In this document: positions 35,036-43,504 of the stretch, one piece after another
Layout of the letters: each line of letters opens with the position of its first letter
Position numbering within the stretch: position 1 is the first letter of the stretch
Assembly: GCA_020634115.1 (NCBI GenBank)
Contig: JACKCH010000017.1
Coordinates: 129,853-193,852 of the forward strand
Source of the DNA: Anaerolineaceae bacterium
GTDB taxonomy: Bacteria; Chloroflexota; Anaerolineae; Aggregatilineales; Phototrophicaceae
Direction of reading: 5' to 3'
Length of the DNA: 64,000 nucleotides
Notes under the pieces: generated by a model
Told to the model about the DNA's origin: nothing
What the model saw: only the letters and a program-made list of their open reading frames with translations
Databases searched by the model: none
Program-made: the position numbers and the translations under genes

Positions 35036-36058
35036 ATGCTCACCGATCATTTACCGCGTGTATCGCTGGCGTTCTTGCCGACCCCGCTGGAAGAAATGCC
35101 CCGGCTGCGGGCAGCGTTGGGCGCAGCGTGTCCGCGCCTGCTCATCAAACGGGATGACCAGACCGGCCTGGCAACCGGCGGCAATAAAACCCGCAAACTC
35201 GAATTTGCTATTGCCGATGCGTTGCAGCAAGGCGCCGACACGGTGATTACCGCTGGTGCGGCGCAGTCCAATCACTGCCGCCAGACCGCCGCCGCCTGCG
35301 CAAAGATGGGGCTGCGTTGTGTGCTGGTGCTTTCCGGCGTGGCTCGTCTCAGAGCGGAATACACCGGCAATCTGCTGCTGGACGACCTGTTCGGTGCGGA
35401 AATCGTCTGGACAGGTGTGGAGTCCGGCAAGACACCAACCGCCGGGGATTTGCGCGTGCAGGTCATGGCCGAAACCGCCGGGCGTCTGCGTACCGAGGGT
35501 CATCATCCGTATGTGATTCCAGTGGGGGCGTCGAATGCGGTGGGTGCGATGGGCTATGTCGCAGCGGTGGAAGAACTGCACCAGCAGCTACAGGAACGGG
35601 GTGAACAGGTTGACCGGATTGTGTTCGTCTCTGGTTCGGGCGGCACACACGCGGGCATCCTGGTCGGTGCGCGGGCGTTGGGAATGCCGGTGCAAGTCGA
35701 GGGCATGATGAATGATGCGTCACCGGGTTTCGCTGAACGCATACGCGATATTGCCTATCAGACAGTCCTCAAATTAGGGGTAAACCTGGAAATTTCTGCC
35801 CCGGACGTGGTTTTGCATCCGGCCTGTGGCACACATGGTTACGGCGTCATCACCGACGCCGAACGGGAGGCTGTTCGCCTGATCGCCCGTACCGAAGGGA
35901 TTGTCACCGACCCGGTGTATACCGGGCGCGGCCTGGGCGGGTTGGTGGAACGGGTACGCGCGGGCATCTACCGCCCTGATGAGACTGTGCTGTTCTGGCA
36001 CACCGGCGGCGTGACCGGTCTTTTCCCCCGCGCCGCAGATGTGATGGAGGGGGCATAA
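35036..36058 (+). CDS. dcyD: D-cysteine desulfhydrase / ACC-deaminase-family PLP enzyme
   Basis: 340 residues of the fold-type II PLP family: TPLEEMPRL at the start, IKRDDQTGLATGGNKTRKLEF with the PLP Lys in GNKTRK, GAAQSNHCRQTAAACA (phosphate/substrate loop), and VSGSGGTHAG (PLP phosphate glycine loop). Length and the SNHCRQTAA motif match D-cysteine desulfhydrase, which makes pyruvate, ammonia and sulfide from D-cysteine; ACC deaminase is the close alternative. Start ATG 35036 is behind GAAGGAA. It is separated by 4 bp from L-asparaginase, so both are probably cotranscribed for amino-acid catabolism. Confidence 0.85.
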   Translation: MLTDHLPRVSLAFLPTPLEEMPRLRAALGAACPRLLIKRDDQTGLATGGNKTRKLEFAIADALQQGADTVITAGAAQSNHCRQTAAACAKMGLRCVLVLSGVARLRAEYTGNLLLDDLFGAEIVWTGVESGKTPTAGDLRVQVMAETAGRLRTEGHHPYVIPVGASNAVGAMGYVAAVEELHQQLQERGEQVDRIVFVSGSGGTHAGILVGARALGMPVQVEGMMNDASPGFAERIRDIAYQTVLKLGVNLEISAPDVVLHPACGTHGYGVITDAEREAVRLIARTEGIVTDPVYTGRGLGGLVERVRAGIYRPDETVLFWHTGGVTGLFPRAADVMEGA

Positions 36059-36062
36059 GCGT

Positions 36063-37094
36063 GTGAAGAAGCGGATATATGTCGCCTACACTGGCGGCAC
36101 AATTGGTATGAAGCGCACCGAGTCCGGCTATGCGCCCGAACCTGGCTACCTCACTGAGCAGATCGCCGCTATGCCGGAGTTTGACAATCCAGCCTTGCCC
36201 GCCTTTGATCTGCATGAATATACCCCGCTGCTCGATTCATCGAATATGACACACCATAACTGGCGCGAGATTGCCGAGGACATCGCTGTCCATTACGATG
36301 CTTACGACGGATTCATCGTCCTGCATGGGACGGACACAATGGCTTATACCGCGTCGGCACTTCCCTTCATGCTCAGTGGCCTGCAAAAGCCGGTGATTCT
36401 GACCGGCTCACAGATTCCCCTGTGTGAAGTCCGCAGCGATGCCCGTGAAAACCTCATCACCGCCCTGATGATTGCGGCCCGTTATGCTATCCCGGAAGTC
36501 TGCCTGCACTTCGGCAGTACCCTGCTGCGTGGCTGCCGGGCGACCAAAATCAGCGCCGGAGGATTTGATGCTTTCGCTTCCCCCAACTATCCTCCGTTGG
36601 GAACGGTAGGCGTGGATATTGATATTGACTGGGATCACGTGCTGCCACTTGACCGGGGAGTGCGCAACCGCCTCACCTTACAGCCATTGGATACCTCAGC
36701 GGTGAGCGTACTGCGTCTGTTCCCCGGCATTGCGGCGGATATGGTGCGCAACATGCTTCAGCCGCCACTCAAAGGGCTGATTATCGAAGCCTACGGTGTG
36801 GGCAACGGCCCGGAAAAGAGCCGGGACTTGATGGATGCCCTGGCCGAAGCTTCAGCGCGGGGCGTCGTGATTGTGGTGTGCAGCCAGTGTCTGCACGGCA
36901 CAGTTGACCTGGCGGATTATGCGGCGGGGTCGGCGCTGGCGCGTGCCGGGGCGATCAGCGGTTACGACATGACCACTGAAACCGCCCTGGCAAAACTGCG
37001 ATACCTGTTTAGCTTGAATCTCACGCCTGATGAGATCAGAGCCACGATGCAGACAAACCTCGTTGGTGAACTCACCCGCCCGGATGAGGAGTGA
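36063..37094 (+). CDS. ansA: Type I (cytoplasmic) L-asparaginase
   Basis: 343 residues, GTG start 4 bp after the desulfhydrase stop. Both catalytic threonine motifs are present: VAYTGGTIGMK near residue 10 and LHGTDTMAYTASAL near residue 88, followed by the Lys-bearing region SDARENL. No signal peptide, and the length fits type I enzymes. It hydrolyses L-asparagine to aspartate and ammonia. The frame is complete. Confidence 0.93.
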   Translation: MKKRIYVAYTGGTIGMKRTESGYAPEPGYLTEQIAAMPEFDNPALPAFDLHEYTPLLDSSNMTHHNWREIAEDIAVHYDAYDGFIVLHGTDTMAYTASALPFMLSGLQKPVILTGSQIPLCEVRSDARENLITALMIAARYAIPEVCLHFGSTLLRGCRATKISAGGFDAFASPNYPPLGTVGVDIDIDWDHVLPLDRGVRNRLTLQPLDTSAVSVLRLFPGIAADMVRNMLQPPLKGLIIEAYGVGNGPEKSRDLMDALAEASARGVVIVVCSQCLHGTVDLADYAAGSALARAGAISGYDMTTETALAKLRYLFSLNLTPDEIRATMQTNLVGELTRPDEE

Positions 37095-37172
37095 CTGTCT
37101 CCCAACCCACACCGTTCACGCTTTGCAATCTGTCAGCCTTGCCCTGTGAACATGCTGAACGGGAATAGGGGG

Positions 37173-37272
37173 GAGTCATCCTCGCCCATGGACTTTGGCT
37201 CTTTTCATAGGTTCAGGGGGGCATATCCTGTATGACCTGTCTTGAGACTAAATAGCCAGACTCCAGGAAAGG
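37173..37272 (+). repeat. Left copy of repeat flanking the propeller gene
   Basis: Composite of three short blocks: GAGTCATCCTCGCCCATG (37173-37190), a 41-nt block beginning GGACTTTGGCTCTTTTC and ending CATATCCTG (37190-37230), and TGACCTGTCTTG...GCCAGACT...GGAAAGG (37233-37272). All three recur on the other side of the propeller gene (38414-38625) in the same orientation but different order. Confidence 0.7.
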
Positions 37273-37306
37273 GGTGTTCATTACACCGCTTTCCCTCTCT
37301 ATTCCA

Positions 37307-38359
37307 CTATGGACGAATGGCGAAATTGCGACAGTTTCCATAAGAACACATTTTGTCCATAACTTCACCACTCAAACGGGTCTGTGTGCTATCAGAGATA
37401 TTTACGGCGAAATACGAACCGCCAGCGCCTCCCGGTTCACCTGCATAGTAAATGACATGCTGGCTGTCATTTGCCCAGCCGAGGAGACTATCAGCCGCAT
37501 CACCAGTCACCACTCGCATATCCGTACCATCTTTGTTGACGGCGTAGACATCGCCGCCACCTGGTACGATCACATTTGAACCGTAAGCCGGGGTCACTCC
37601 AAAGGCGATATACTGACCATCGGGCGACCAGTAATGTGGAAATATCTCATAGCCAGATAACCCTGCAATTTGATTGATCGCCAAATCATCCAGGCTCACA
37701 TTGTAAAGACCGGGAACATTCTTATAGGAAGATATGAAAACCACATCACTGGAAATGGGTGATAGTGCAGGACGATAGGCATTTGGCGGAGAGAGGGCAA
37801 TTTGCTGAAGATTCCCCCCGTCCAGGTCAATCCTGAAAATCTCTCCACCCGATTCAAACAGTACACCCGAACTATCCGGCAGCCAGTTAACCGAACATGT
37901 TCCGCAGTCTACTGGAAGTTGCCAGGCTTTCACATCTTCCACATCCACTATGAAGATCGTGCCATGAGTGACCGCAATAGAGTGACCATCGGGTGACCAG
38001 GTAAGGGTTGCCTCCGGCGAGAAAGCAAGTTCGCTCAACTGGCGGAGTTCGTCTGATACCAGTGTCATAACATAAAGCTGGGCTTCATTTACTGTGAGGA
38101 AAGTATCGCTGGAAAGGAAAGCGATCTGCGTGCCATCCGGTGACCAGGCAGGGATCATATCATGTGTGTCAGGGCTGGTGATACTTACCGGATCACTGGA
38201 AAAATCGGTGATGTAAATATCCCCATCATAGTCGAAAGCGACAGTGATCTCGAAGGGCAAAGCCGATGCCTCTTCTGTGGGGAATTGACCGGATGCAGGC
38301 AAGGCGAAATTGAGACAGAGCAGGAAACCCATCCAAGCAAAGAGCCGCCAATTGACCAT
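37307..38359 (-). CDS. Secreted TolB-like beta-propeller protein
   Basis: 350 residues with signal peptide (hydrophobic MGFLLCLNFALPASG, cut near residue 24-25). Several PD40/WD40-like blades: IPAWSPDGTQIAFLSS, LTWSPDGHSIAVTH, VNWLPDSSGVLFE, PALSPISSDVVFI, HYWSPDGQYIAFG, LGWANDSQHVIYY, the common extracytoplasmic TolB-like propeller. It likely binds ligands or proteins outside the membrane; no enzymatic residues are visible. Paired cysteines CGTC may bind or bridge. AGGGAG sits 8 nt before ATG 38359. It is flanked by direct repeats on both sides. Confidence 0.85.
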   Translation of the reverse strand: MVNWRLFAWMGFLLCLNFALPASGQFPTEEASALPFEITVAFDYDGDIYITDFSSDPVSITSPDTHDMIPAWSPDGTQIAFLSSDTFLTVNEAQLYVMTLVSDELRQLSELAFSPEATLTWSPDGHSIAVTHGTIFIVDVEDVKAWQLPVDCGTCSVNWLPDSSGVLFESGGEIFRIDLDGGNLQQIALSPPNAYRPALSPISSDVVFISSYKNVPGLYNVSLDDLAINQIAGLSGYEIFPHYWSPDGQYIAFGVTPAYGSNVIVPGGGDVYAVNKDGTDMRVVTGDAADSLLGWANDSQHVIYYAGEPGGAGGSYFAVNISDSTQTRLSGEVMDKMCSYGNCRNFAIRP

Positions 38360-38413
38360 GAGACTATCTCCCTAAATCCAAAGGAGCGTACTGTACGCAC
38401 AGGTTACTCCCCT

Positions 38414-38625
38414 GGACTTTGGCTCTTTTCGTAGGTTCAGGGGAGGGCATATCCTGCCACTGTCGCATATTTTCGGTTTTTCTATCCCGGTTATCCGGGA
38501 ACACCGATCCCAGTATAAAAACATATCCTGTAGTGAGAATCGGTGTGACCTGTCTTGCGTCTAATTCGCCAGACTTCTAATTGCAGGAAAGGCCAAACTC
38601 CAGGGGCGAGTCATCCTCGCCCATG
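38414..38625 (+). repeat. Right copy of repeat flanking the propeller gene
   Basis: Contains the GGACTTTGGCTC...CATATCCTG block at 38414-38456 (43 nt, nearly identical to 37190-37230), a second CATATCCTG at 38522-38530, TGACCTGTCTTG at 38546, GCCAGACTT near 38568, and GAGTCATCCTCGCCCATG at 38608-38625. The last lies in a hairpin GGGCGAG/CTCGCCC (38604-38622) that may end the aldo/keto reductase transcript. No open frame was seen in 38360-38653. Confidence 0.7.
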
Positions 38626-38653
38626 AATATTTAATCCGCCCGGATTTTCGACC

Positions 38654-39691
38654 CTACCAGCGGTGTTGTGGCGGCTTGAAGTCAATCATTTTGCCGGTGT
38701 AATAGGGGACAATCGCCTGTTCCGGCGCGGCCACCGTGTCCAGCCGGGCGCGGTCATCATCGGTGATGGTGACATCGGCTGCACCCAGATTGTCTACCAG
38801 GTGTTCCATCGTGCGCGGGCCGATAATCGGGCTGGTGATGCCCGGTTGATTCATACACCAGGCCAGCGCCACCTGTGATGCCGTGCAGCCTTTCTCCTGT
38901 GCCATCGCTTCGACGGTATCCAGCACACCATACGCCATATCGCTGAAGTGCTGTTTGGTGCGCTGCGCGAACACACTCTGCCCATTCCCCATATCCGATG
39001 CAAAACGCGAGTCGCCGGGAATATCCTGTCCACGCTGGTACTTACCGCTCAAAAAGCCTCGCGCCAGCGGTGACCAGGGGATAATCGCCAGCCCGTAGGT
39101 CTGCGCCAGTGGCACCAGTTCGCGCTCAATGCTGCGATCCAGCAGGTGGTAGGGCGGTTGCTCACTCACAAAGCGGTTCAGCCCCAACTCTTTCGATACC
39201 CACAGCGATTCCATCACTTCCCAGGCCGGGAACGTGCTGGTGCCAATGTACCGTACTTTTCCGGCGCGAATCAGGTCATCCAGCGCCCGTAACGTCTCGT
39301 CAATCGGCGTGGTGGACTGCGGGCGGTGAATCTGGTAGAGGTCTATGTAATCGGTTTGCAGGCGGCGCAGCGAGGCTTCACACTGCTGGATGATGTGGCG
39401 GCGGTTATTCCCGGAAGACAGGATGTCGTCATCGTCCATGCGGCCATGCACTTTGGTTGCCAGCACGATTCGGTCACGTTTGCCGTTGCGCTTCAGGGCT
39501 TTGCCGACAACTTCTTCACTCTTGCCGCGTGTATACACGTTGGCGGTATCGAGAAAGTTCACACCCGTTTCTAATGCCCGGTCAATGATGTCCAGCGATT
39601 CGGCTTCAGGCGTCTTGCCGCCGAAGTTCATGCATCCCAGACATAAGGCGCTGACCTGCACCCCGGTTCGTCCCAGACTGCGATATTCCAT
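38654..39691 (-). CDS. Aldo/keto reductase
   Basis: 345 residues from ATG 39691 (MEYRSLGRTGVQVSALCLG), the standard family start; 14 further upstream codons lack support. Signature residues: DTANVYTRGKSEEVVG with catalytic Asp and Tyr, VLATKVHG with the catalytic Lys, and DLYQIHRP with the conserved His. The C-terminal IIGPRTMEHLVDNL is the NADP-binding end. Close to the YakC/Tas group of NADPH-dependent reductases with unknown natural substrate; it could reduce the fatty aldehydes made by the acyl-ACP reductase, but only proximity suggests that. Confidence 0.92.
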   Translation of the reverse strand: MEYRSLGRTGVQVSALCLGCMNFGGKTPEAESLDIIDRALETGVNFLDTANVYTRGKSEEVVGKALKRNGKRDRIVLATKVHGRMDDDDILSSGNNRRHIIQQCEASLRRLQTDYIDLYQIHRPQSTTPIDETLRALDDLIRAGKVRYIGTSTFPAWEVMESLWVSKELGLNRFVSEQPPYHLLDRSIERELVPLAQTYGLAIIPWSPLARGFLSGKYQRGQDIPGDSRFASDMGNGQSVFAQRTKQHFSDMAYGVLDTVEAMAQEKGCTASQVALAWCMNQPGITSPIIGPRTMEHLVDNLGAADVTITDDDRARLDTVAAPEQAIVPYYTGKMIDFKPPQHRW

Positions 39692-39773
39692 TGTCCGTGT
39701 CCCTCCTGGTTGATTGAGTAATGACGCTGTCAACAGTGTAACGTATCAGCAGTCACATTCCGTAATACCAATG

Positions 39774-39801
39774 CAAAAAGAGGCACGCTGTCCTGTGCCT
39801 C
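39774..39801 (-). terminator. Minus-strand terminator-like hairpin without an obvious gene
   Basis: GAGGCAC (39780-39786) and GTGCCTC (39795-39801), 8-nt loop; on the minus strand it is followed by five T. No minus-strand gene lies directly upstream (to the right), so it may end a small RNA or a vestigial transcript. Confidence 0.5.
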
Positions 39802-40123
39802 CTGAACCGCTCTGCCGCGTTTTCGCCACCTCGACCTGCACGGCACGCTCATGCAGGTTATCGCCCTTTTGGTAGTCCTGACCGCAAACGCACGGCGTCA
39901 AGTCGCCAGCAGCCAGCGGCCAGCGGCCAGCAGCCCTTTTTGCAGTAACTGCCGCAATTCAAAAACCGCCTCGGATAGGTGCTGGGAGCCGCTGGATAGC
40001 CTGTCTACTGCACCCACCCGTAAAACCCACCCTGGCATTCTCCCTCAAAGTCGTTACAATACTTAAAAGGCTGCAATTTCCTCTCAAAATTGTCAGTTTG
40101 AGTCATCAAGAGGTTGAATTTCA
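39802..40123. other. Intergenic region upstream of rpsD
   Basis: No credible open frame. It holds a low-complexity GCCAGC/GGCCAGC tract around 39908-39936 and, near the rpsD end, a -10-like TACAAT (40055-40060) with a weak -35 (CTGGCA) that could be the rpsD promoter. Confidence 0.4.
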
Positions 40124-40750
40124 ATGGGATCCTATCATGGGCCAAAAGCGCGAATTCAGCGCCGCTTCGGAGAAGTGCTGATTCCGCGTCCAAAGTATCA
40201 GCGTATTATGGACAAACGCGCCTATCCGCCCGGCGATCATGGCAAGGAAAAGCAATTCCGGTCAGGCCGCCGCAGCGACTATGGGTTGCAGTTAAACGAA
40301 AAACAGAAGCTGTCCTTTATCTATAACATTCGTGAACGCCAGATGCGCCGCTATTTCCTCAAGGCACGCCAGCAGCCTGGGAATACCGGGGCGAACCTGA
40401 TGATCCTGCTGGAACGCCGGTTGGATAACCTGGTTTACCGTGCCGGTTTCGCGGCCACCATCTGGGCCGCCCGCCAGCTTGTCAGTCATGGGCATATTCA
40501 GGTCAACGGCCAGCGGCTCAATATTCCGTCGTATACGGTGAATATTGGCGACGCCATCTCCGTATCCGAAAAGATGCGTAAGAATGTCCACATCATCGAA
40601 TCGATGGAGTCGACACCGTATTCACCCCAGTATCTGGACGTGGATGCCAATAATCTGAGCGCTGTGTTTTCTCGTGTGCCGGATCGTGGAGAAATCCAGG
40701 TGCCGGTGGATGAACAACTCATCGTTGAGTATTACACCCGCCTCACCTAA
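40124..40750 (+). CDS. rpsD: 30S ribosomal protein S4
   Basis: 208 residues. N-terminal GPKARIQRRFGE, PRPKYQ; central KQKLSFIYNIRERQMRRYF; S4 RNA-binding domain with LERRLDNLVYRAGFAATIWAARQLVSHGHIQVNG. This is the cysteine-free (non-zinc) form. S4 nucleates 30S assembly on 16S rRNA and often represses its own operon. Here it stands alone, outside the usual alpha operon with rpsM, rpsK and rpoA, and ends at a terminator. Confidence 0.97.
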   Translation: MGSYHGPKARIQRRFGEVLIPRPKYQRIMDKRAYPPGDHGKEKQFRSGRRSDYGLQLNEKQKLSFIYNIRERQMRRYFLKARQQPGNTGANLMILLERRLDNLVYRAGFAATIWAARQLVSHGHIQVNGQRLNIPSYTVNIGDAISVSEKMRKNVHIIESMESTPYSPQYLDVDANNLSAVFSRVPDRGEIQVPVDEQLIVEYYTRLT

Positions 40751-40775
40751 GCCGTACCGCTGTATACGCAAACCA

Positions 40776-40802
40776 ACGCCCTGTCTTCCGATGGGGCGTT
40801 TT
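40776..40802 (+). terminator. Rho-independent terminator after rpsD
   Basis: ACGCCC (40776-40781), 12-nt loop, GGGCGT (40794-40799), running into TTTT (40799-40802). Confidence 0.75.
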
Positions 40803-40820
40803 CGTTATTTACGAATTTAC

Positions 40821-41015
40821 TTGACTCAGCCGTATATAAGCGTTATGCTGATGGTAGGTATAAGATTGTAGTGAAAGGGGCGGACTATTGAAGTCAACGA
40901 ACCCACAATCTTATATAGTACGTTCAACCCGCTAAACAGTGGGGCAAACCGTCGGTAGATGGTTTATAACAGTTTCATTGATCTTAACTGCGCTGGCAAT
41001 CGTACCGGCGCAGTT
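40821..41015 (+). ncRNA. Candidate small RNA gene: promoter, inverted repeat and hairpin end
   Basis: Promoter-like TTGACT (40821-40826), 17 bp, TATGCT (40844-40849). Just after comes an 11-bp perfect inverted repeat TATAAGATTGT (40859-40869) and ACAATCTTATA (40905-40915). The segment ends with an 11-bp stem (one G-T) AACTGCGCTGG (40986-40996) and its partner at 41005-41015, followed by a weak ACTGTTT tract. Only a 6-codon open frame lies inside. Expected transcript about 160 nt. This is inference from layout; no known RNA family was recognised. Confidence 0.35.
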
Positions 41016-41037
41016 ACTGTTTAAGGCAGCTTCGCCT

Positions 41038-41964
41038 TTATAACGCCCGGCCAGCAAAATAGCGCGTGAGCAGGTCTTTCCGCACATAGAGGAAGATCAG
41101 CAGCGCCGCCAGGAAGCCCGTCAGGTGAGCCAGCGTGTTCACCCCGCCCACCTCTTTGCCACCCTGAATATCCTCAATAGATGGCGCAATTTGCAGGACC
41201 AGGAAAAAGAGCAGCTGCGTCCAGGCCGGGAGTGAAATCAGGCTGTTATGCAGGTAGATATAAGTATTCTTGATCGGGTTGATGCTCATCACACTCTCGG
41301 TTTTCCAGGTTTTTGCGTCCTTGAAGCCAGGGATGCGCAGGGCTTTCATCAGCCAGACAAACGGCATTCGCAGCCAGGTGCCTGCCGGTGCCCACATGCA
41401 GGTAATCTGTGCGCCCGGGAACAGAATCAGATATGCCCCCATCACGCCGGAAATAGCGCCGCTTGCCCCAATACCGGGTAAATCCACTGCGGATGGATTC
41501 AGTATCCCGCTGAACATATTGGCAACCATGCCTGCCATCAGGTAGAACAACAGAAAACGGACTGTGCCACAGGCATCCTCTACCCGCCGCCCGAATGTCC
41601 ACAGATACAACATATTCCCGAACAAGTGCCACATCCCACCATGCATAAACATGCTGGTGAAGGTCGTGAACGCCCCGATTGAATCCGGGAGCAGTAAGTG
41701 TGTTTCCCGATAACCGTATGTCCACAGTTTGCTGATATACGGGGCTAAATCCGCTACCGTCTCCGCCTGGTAGTATTCGGGCGCTTGCCACAGCAGGAAA
41801 ACCAGTGAGTTGATGATAATCAGGGCGAAGGTTCCCCAGGGCATCGTCCGGTAGCGTACCGTGCCGGTATCGCTGACTGGCAGCGGCGTGTAAACCGCCA
41901 TCAGAATCACGTTGAGCAGAAAGTAGAACAGGAAGTATAAGAACAGAATGATTGGGCTTAGCAT
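41038..41964 (-). CDS. Rhomboid-family intramembrane serine protease
   Basis: 308 residues, six or more hydrophobic segments. Rhomboid hallmarks: MHGGMWHLFGNMLYLWTFG (His/Asn oxyanion region), GIGASGAISGVMGAY with the nucleophile Ser in GASG, and TLAHLTGFLAALL with the catalytic His. It cleaves transmembrane substrates in the cytoplasmic membrane. An extended loop between the Ser helix and the His helix (about 190-255) is larger than in GlpG. The start overlaps the end of the TPR gene by 7 bp, so the two are translationally coupled. Confidence 0.93.
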   Translation of the reverse strand: MLSPIILFLYFLFYFLLNVILMAVYTPLPVSDTGTVRYRTMPWGTFALIIINSLVFLLWQAPEYYQAETVADLAPYISKLWTYGYRETHLLLPDSIGAFTTFTSMFMHGGMWHLFGNMLYLWTFGRRVEDACGTVRFLLFYLMAGMVANMFSGILNPSAVDLPGIGASGAISGVMGAYLILFPGAQITCMWAPAGTWLRMPFVWLMKALRIPGFKDAKTWKTESVMSINPIKNTYIYLHNSLISLPAWTQLLFFLVLQIAPSIEDIQGGKEVGGVNTLAHLTGFLAALLIFLYVRKDLLTRYFAGRAL

Positions 41965-43343
41965 CCGTGCGCTTCCCCGCTGATAAGTTGCTCAATTGTC
42001 GGGATGCAGGGCGGCACCGGGTTCACCAGCAGGGTAATCGCCTGAGAAAAGACCAGCCAGAAGGCAACCAGCAGAATCGCTATGCCAACGCTCCCCAATA
42101 TCAGGCGGATATGTGCGGGGATGATCGGTAGTTCACTGGCGGCAGGGATCGGCCCGGCGGCTTCCGACGGTGCATCCTCGTGTTTGCGCTTCGGTTTTTC
42201 CGGCGGTTCACCGTTGAATAAGCGTCCCAGCGGCTGCTGCTGGGGTGAAGATGTGGCCGTGATGGTCAGATACGCCCCGGCCACGCTGAGCAGAACCCCT
42301 AACCACCGTGATACCCCCATGAAGGCCATGTTCAACCCGGCATCCTGCCAACCCAGCAGCAGATAGGCGACCCCGACCCCCGCCGCTTCCCGCCACGCCA
42401 GGGTCATGCTGCCGCGTTCTTTGTCGGTCAGCAGCGGGGCTGTTGCCAGGAGCTTCTGGTCGGCGGCTTTGCCTTCCTTGGTGCGTGTGCCCAGGCGGGC
42501 GGCACGCTCATAATGGGTTTGCGCCTCGTGTTTGCGTCCCCAGTCTGTGAGTAAGTCGCCCATCCGTACCAGAAGTTTCTGGCTTTGGGGATGGCTCTGG
42601 ATGCCGTTCAGGAGGATGGTTTCAGCCTGGTGATGTTCGTCGCGTTCCCGGTAATAGTCTACCAGCTCACTAATCATATCCTCGGTAGCGGTAGGCAGCA
42701 GAGCCAGCCGTTCCCGCAGCTCGTTGGCTTCGTAGTCGTTTTTCTGGTAGCGGGCGATGTCAATCGCCGTCAGATAAATTGCCGGATTCTCTGTGTCACT
42801 CTGGATAGCGTCCCACACCAGGTCATGCGCATCGTCAATATGCTTCTGGCGGGAAAGATGGCGCACGGCGCTCGGTAGGGCGATCTCATGGTCAGGGACA
42901 ATCTCCAGCACCCGGATCCATTTATCAATTGCCCCCTCTATATCCTCCTGCTCAACGAGTCGCTCCGCGCTGCTCAACCAATCTTGCATCTGGCGCTGTT
43001 GAGCGGCAGTGGGTACTTTGCGTTTGGGCCTGGGAGGCGGTGCGGCTTCTTCTTCAGTTTCCGCCACATCAGAGACCGGTGGAGCGTCACGGTGATTCAT
43101 CTCGTTGAGGATTTGCTGGCGCATGGCATTGGCCGCTTCATTGGCCGGGTTCAGCCTCAAGGTGCGATCCAGGCATTGCAGCTTGATCTCCGCTTTGGAG
43201 ACCGTGCGCGACAGCCATAACCAACCCATCTCATTGTTCGGATCAAGGCGCAGTGATTCGGTGAGGAGTTTGCGTCCTTCAGCAACGTTTTTTTCTCGGA
43301 CTGCGAGGACGCCCTGGCGGAAAAGGGTTTGTGCGTCCGTCAT
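41958..43343 (-). CDS. Tetratricopeptide-repeat membrane protein
   Basis: 461 residues. N-terminal TPR units (LFRQGVLAVREKNVAEGRKLLTESLRLDPNN and neighbours), a Pro/Glu-rich linker with PPPRPKRKVP, then a second TPR series to about residue 300, and three C-terminal membrane segments (about 320-360 and 415-435). Cytoplasmic TPRs anchored by C-terminal helices suggest a scaffold. Overlap with the downstream rhomboid gene suggests they work on the same membrane substrate (inference). Confidence 0.85.
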   Translation of the reverse strand: MTDAQTLFRQGVLAVREKNVAEGRKLLTESLRLDPNNEMGWLWLSRTVSKAEIKLQCLDRTLRLNPANEAANAMRQQILNEMNHRDAPPVSDVAETEEEAAPPPRPKRKVPTAAQQRQMQDWLSSAERLVEQEDIEGAIDKWIRVLEIVPDHEIALPSAVRHLSRQKHIDDAHDLVWDAIQSDTENPAIYLTAIDIARYQKNDYEANELRERLALLPTATEDMISELVDYYRERDEHHQAETILLNGIQSHPQSQKLLVRMGDLLTDWGRKHEAQTHYERAARLGTRTKEGKAADQKLLATAPLLTDKERGSMTLAWREAAGVGVAYLLLGWQDAGLNMAFMGVSRWLGVLLSVAGAYLTITATSSPQQQPLGRLFNGEPPEKPKRKHEDAPSEAAGPIPAASELPIIPAHIRLILGSVGIAILLVAFWLVFSQAITLLVNPVPPCIPTIEQLISGEAHGC

Positions 43344-43504
43344 GTCGTTGTTCCTTTTGACATGATGTATTGCGAACGCATAACAATACGCTCACAATAG
43401 ATGATTTCTGATAAGGGTGTCCATCAATGAAATGAACACCATTTATTATAGACGAGTATCTATTTTACGTGGCGTAAGATCAAACCGAATTGTAATATGG
43501 TAGG

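Noticed and set aside
39897..39940. GCCAGC-rich tract considered as a CRISPR or tandem array
   Set aside because: Only a short low-complexity run; no regular spacers.
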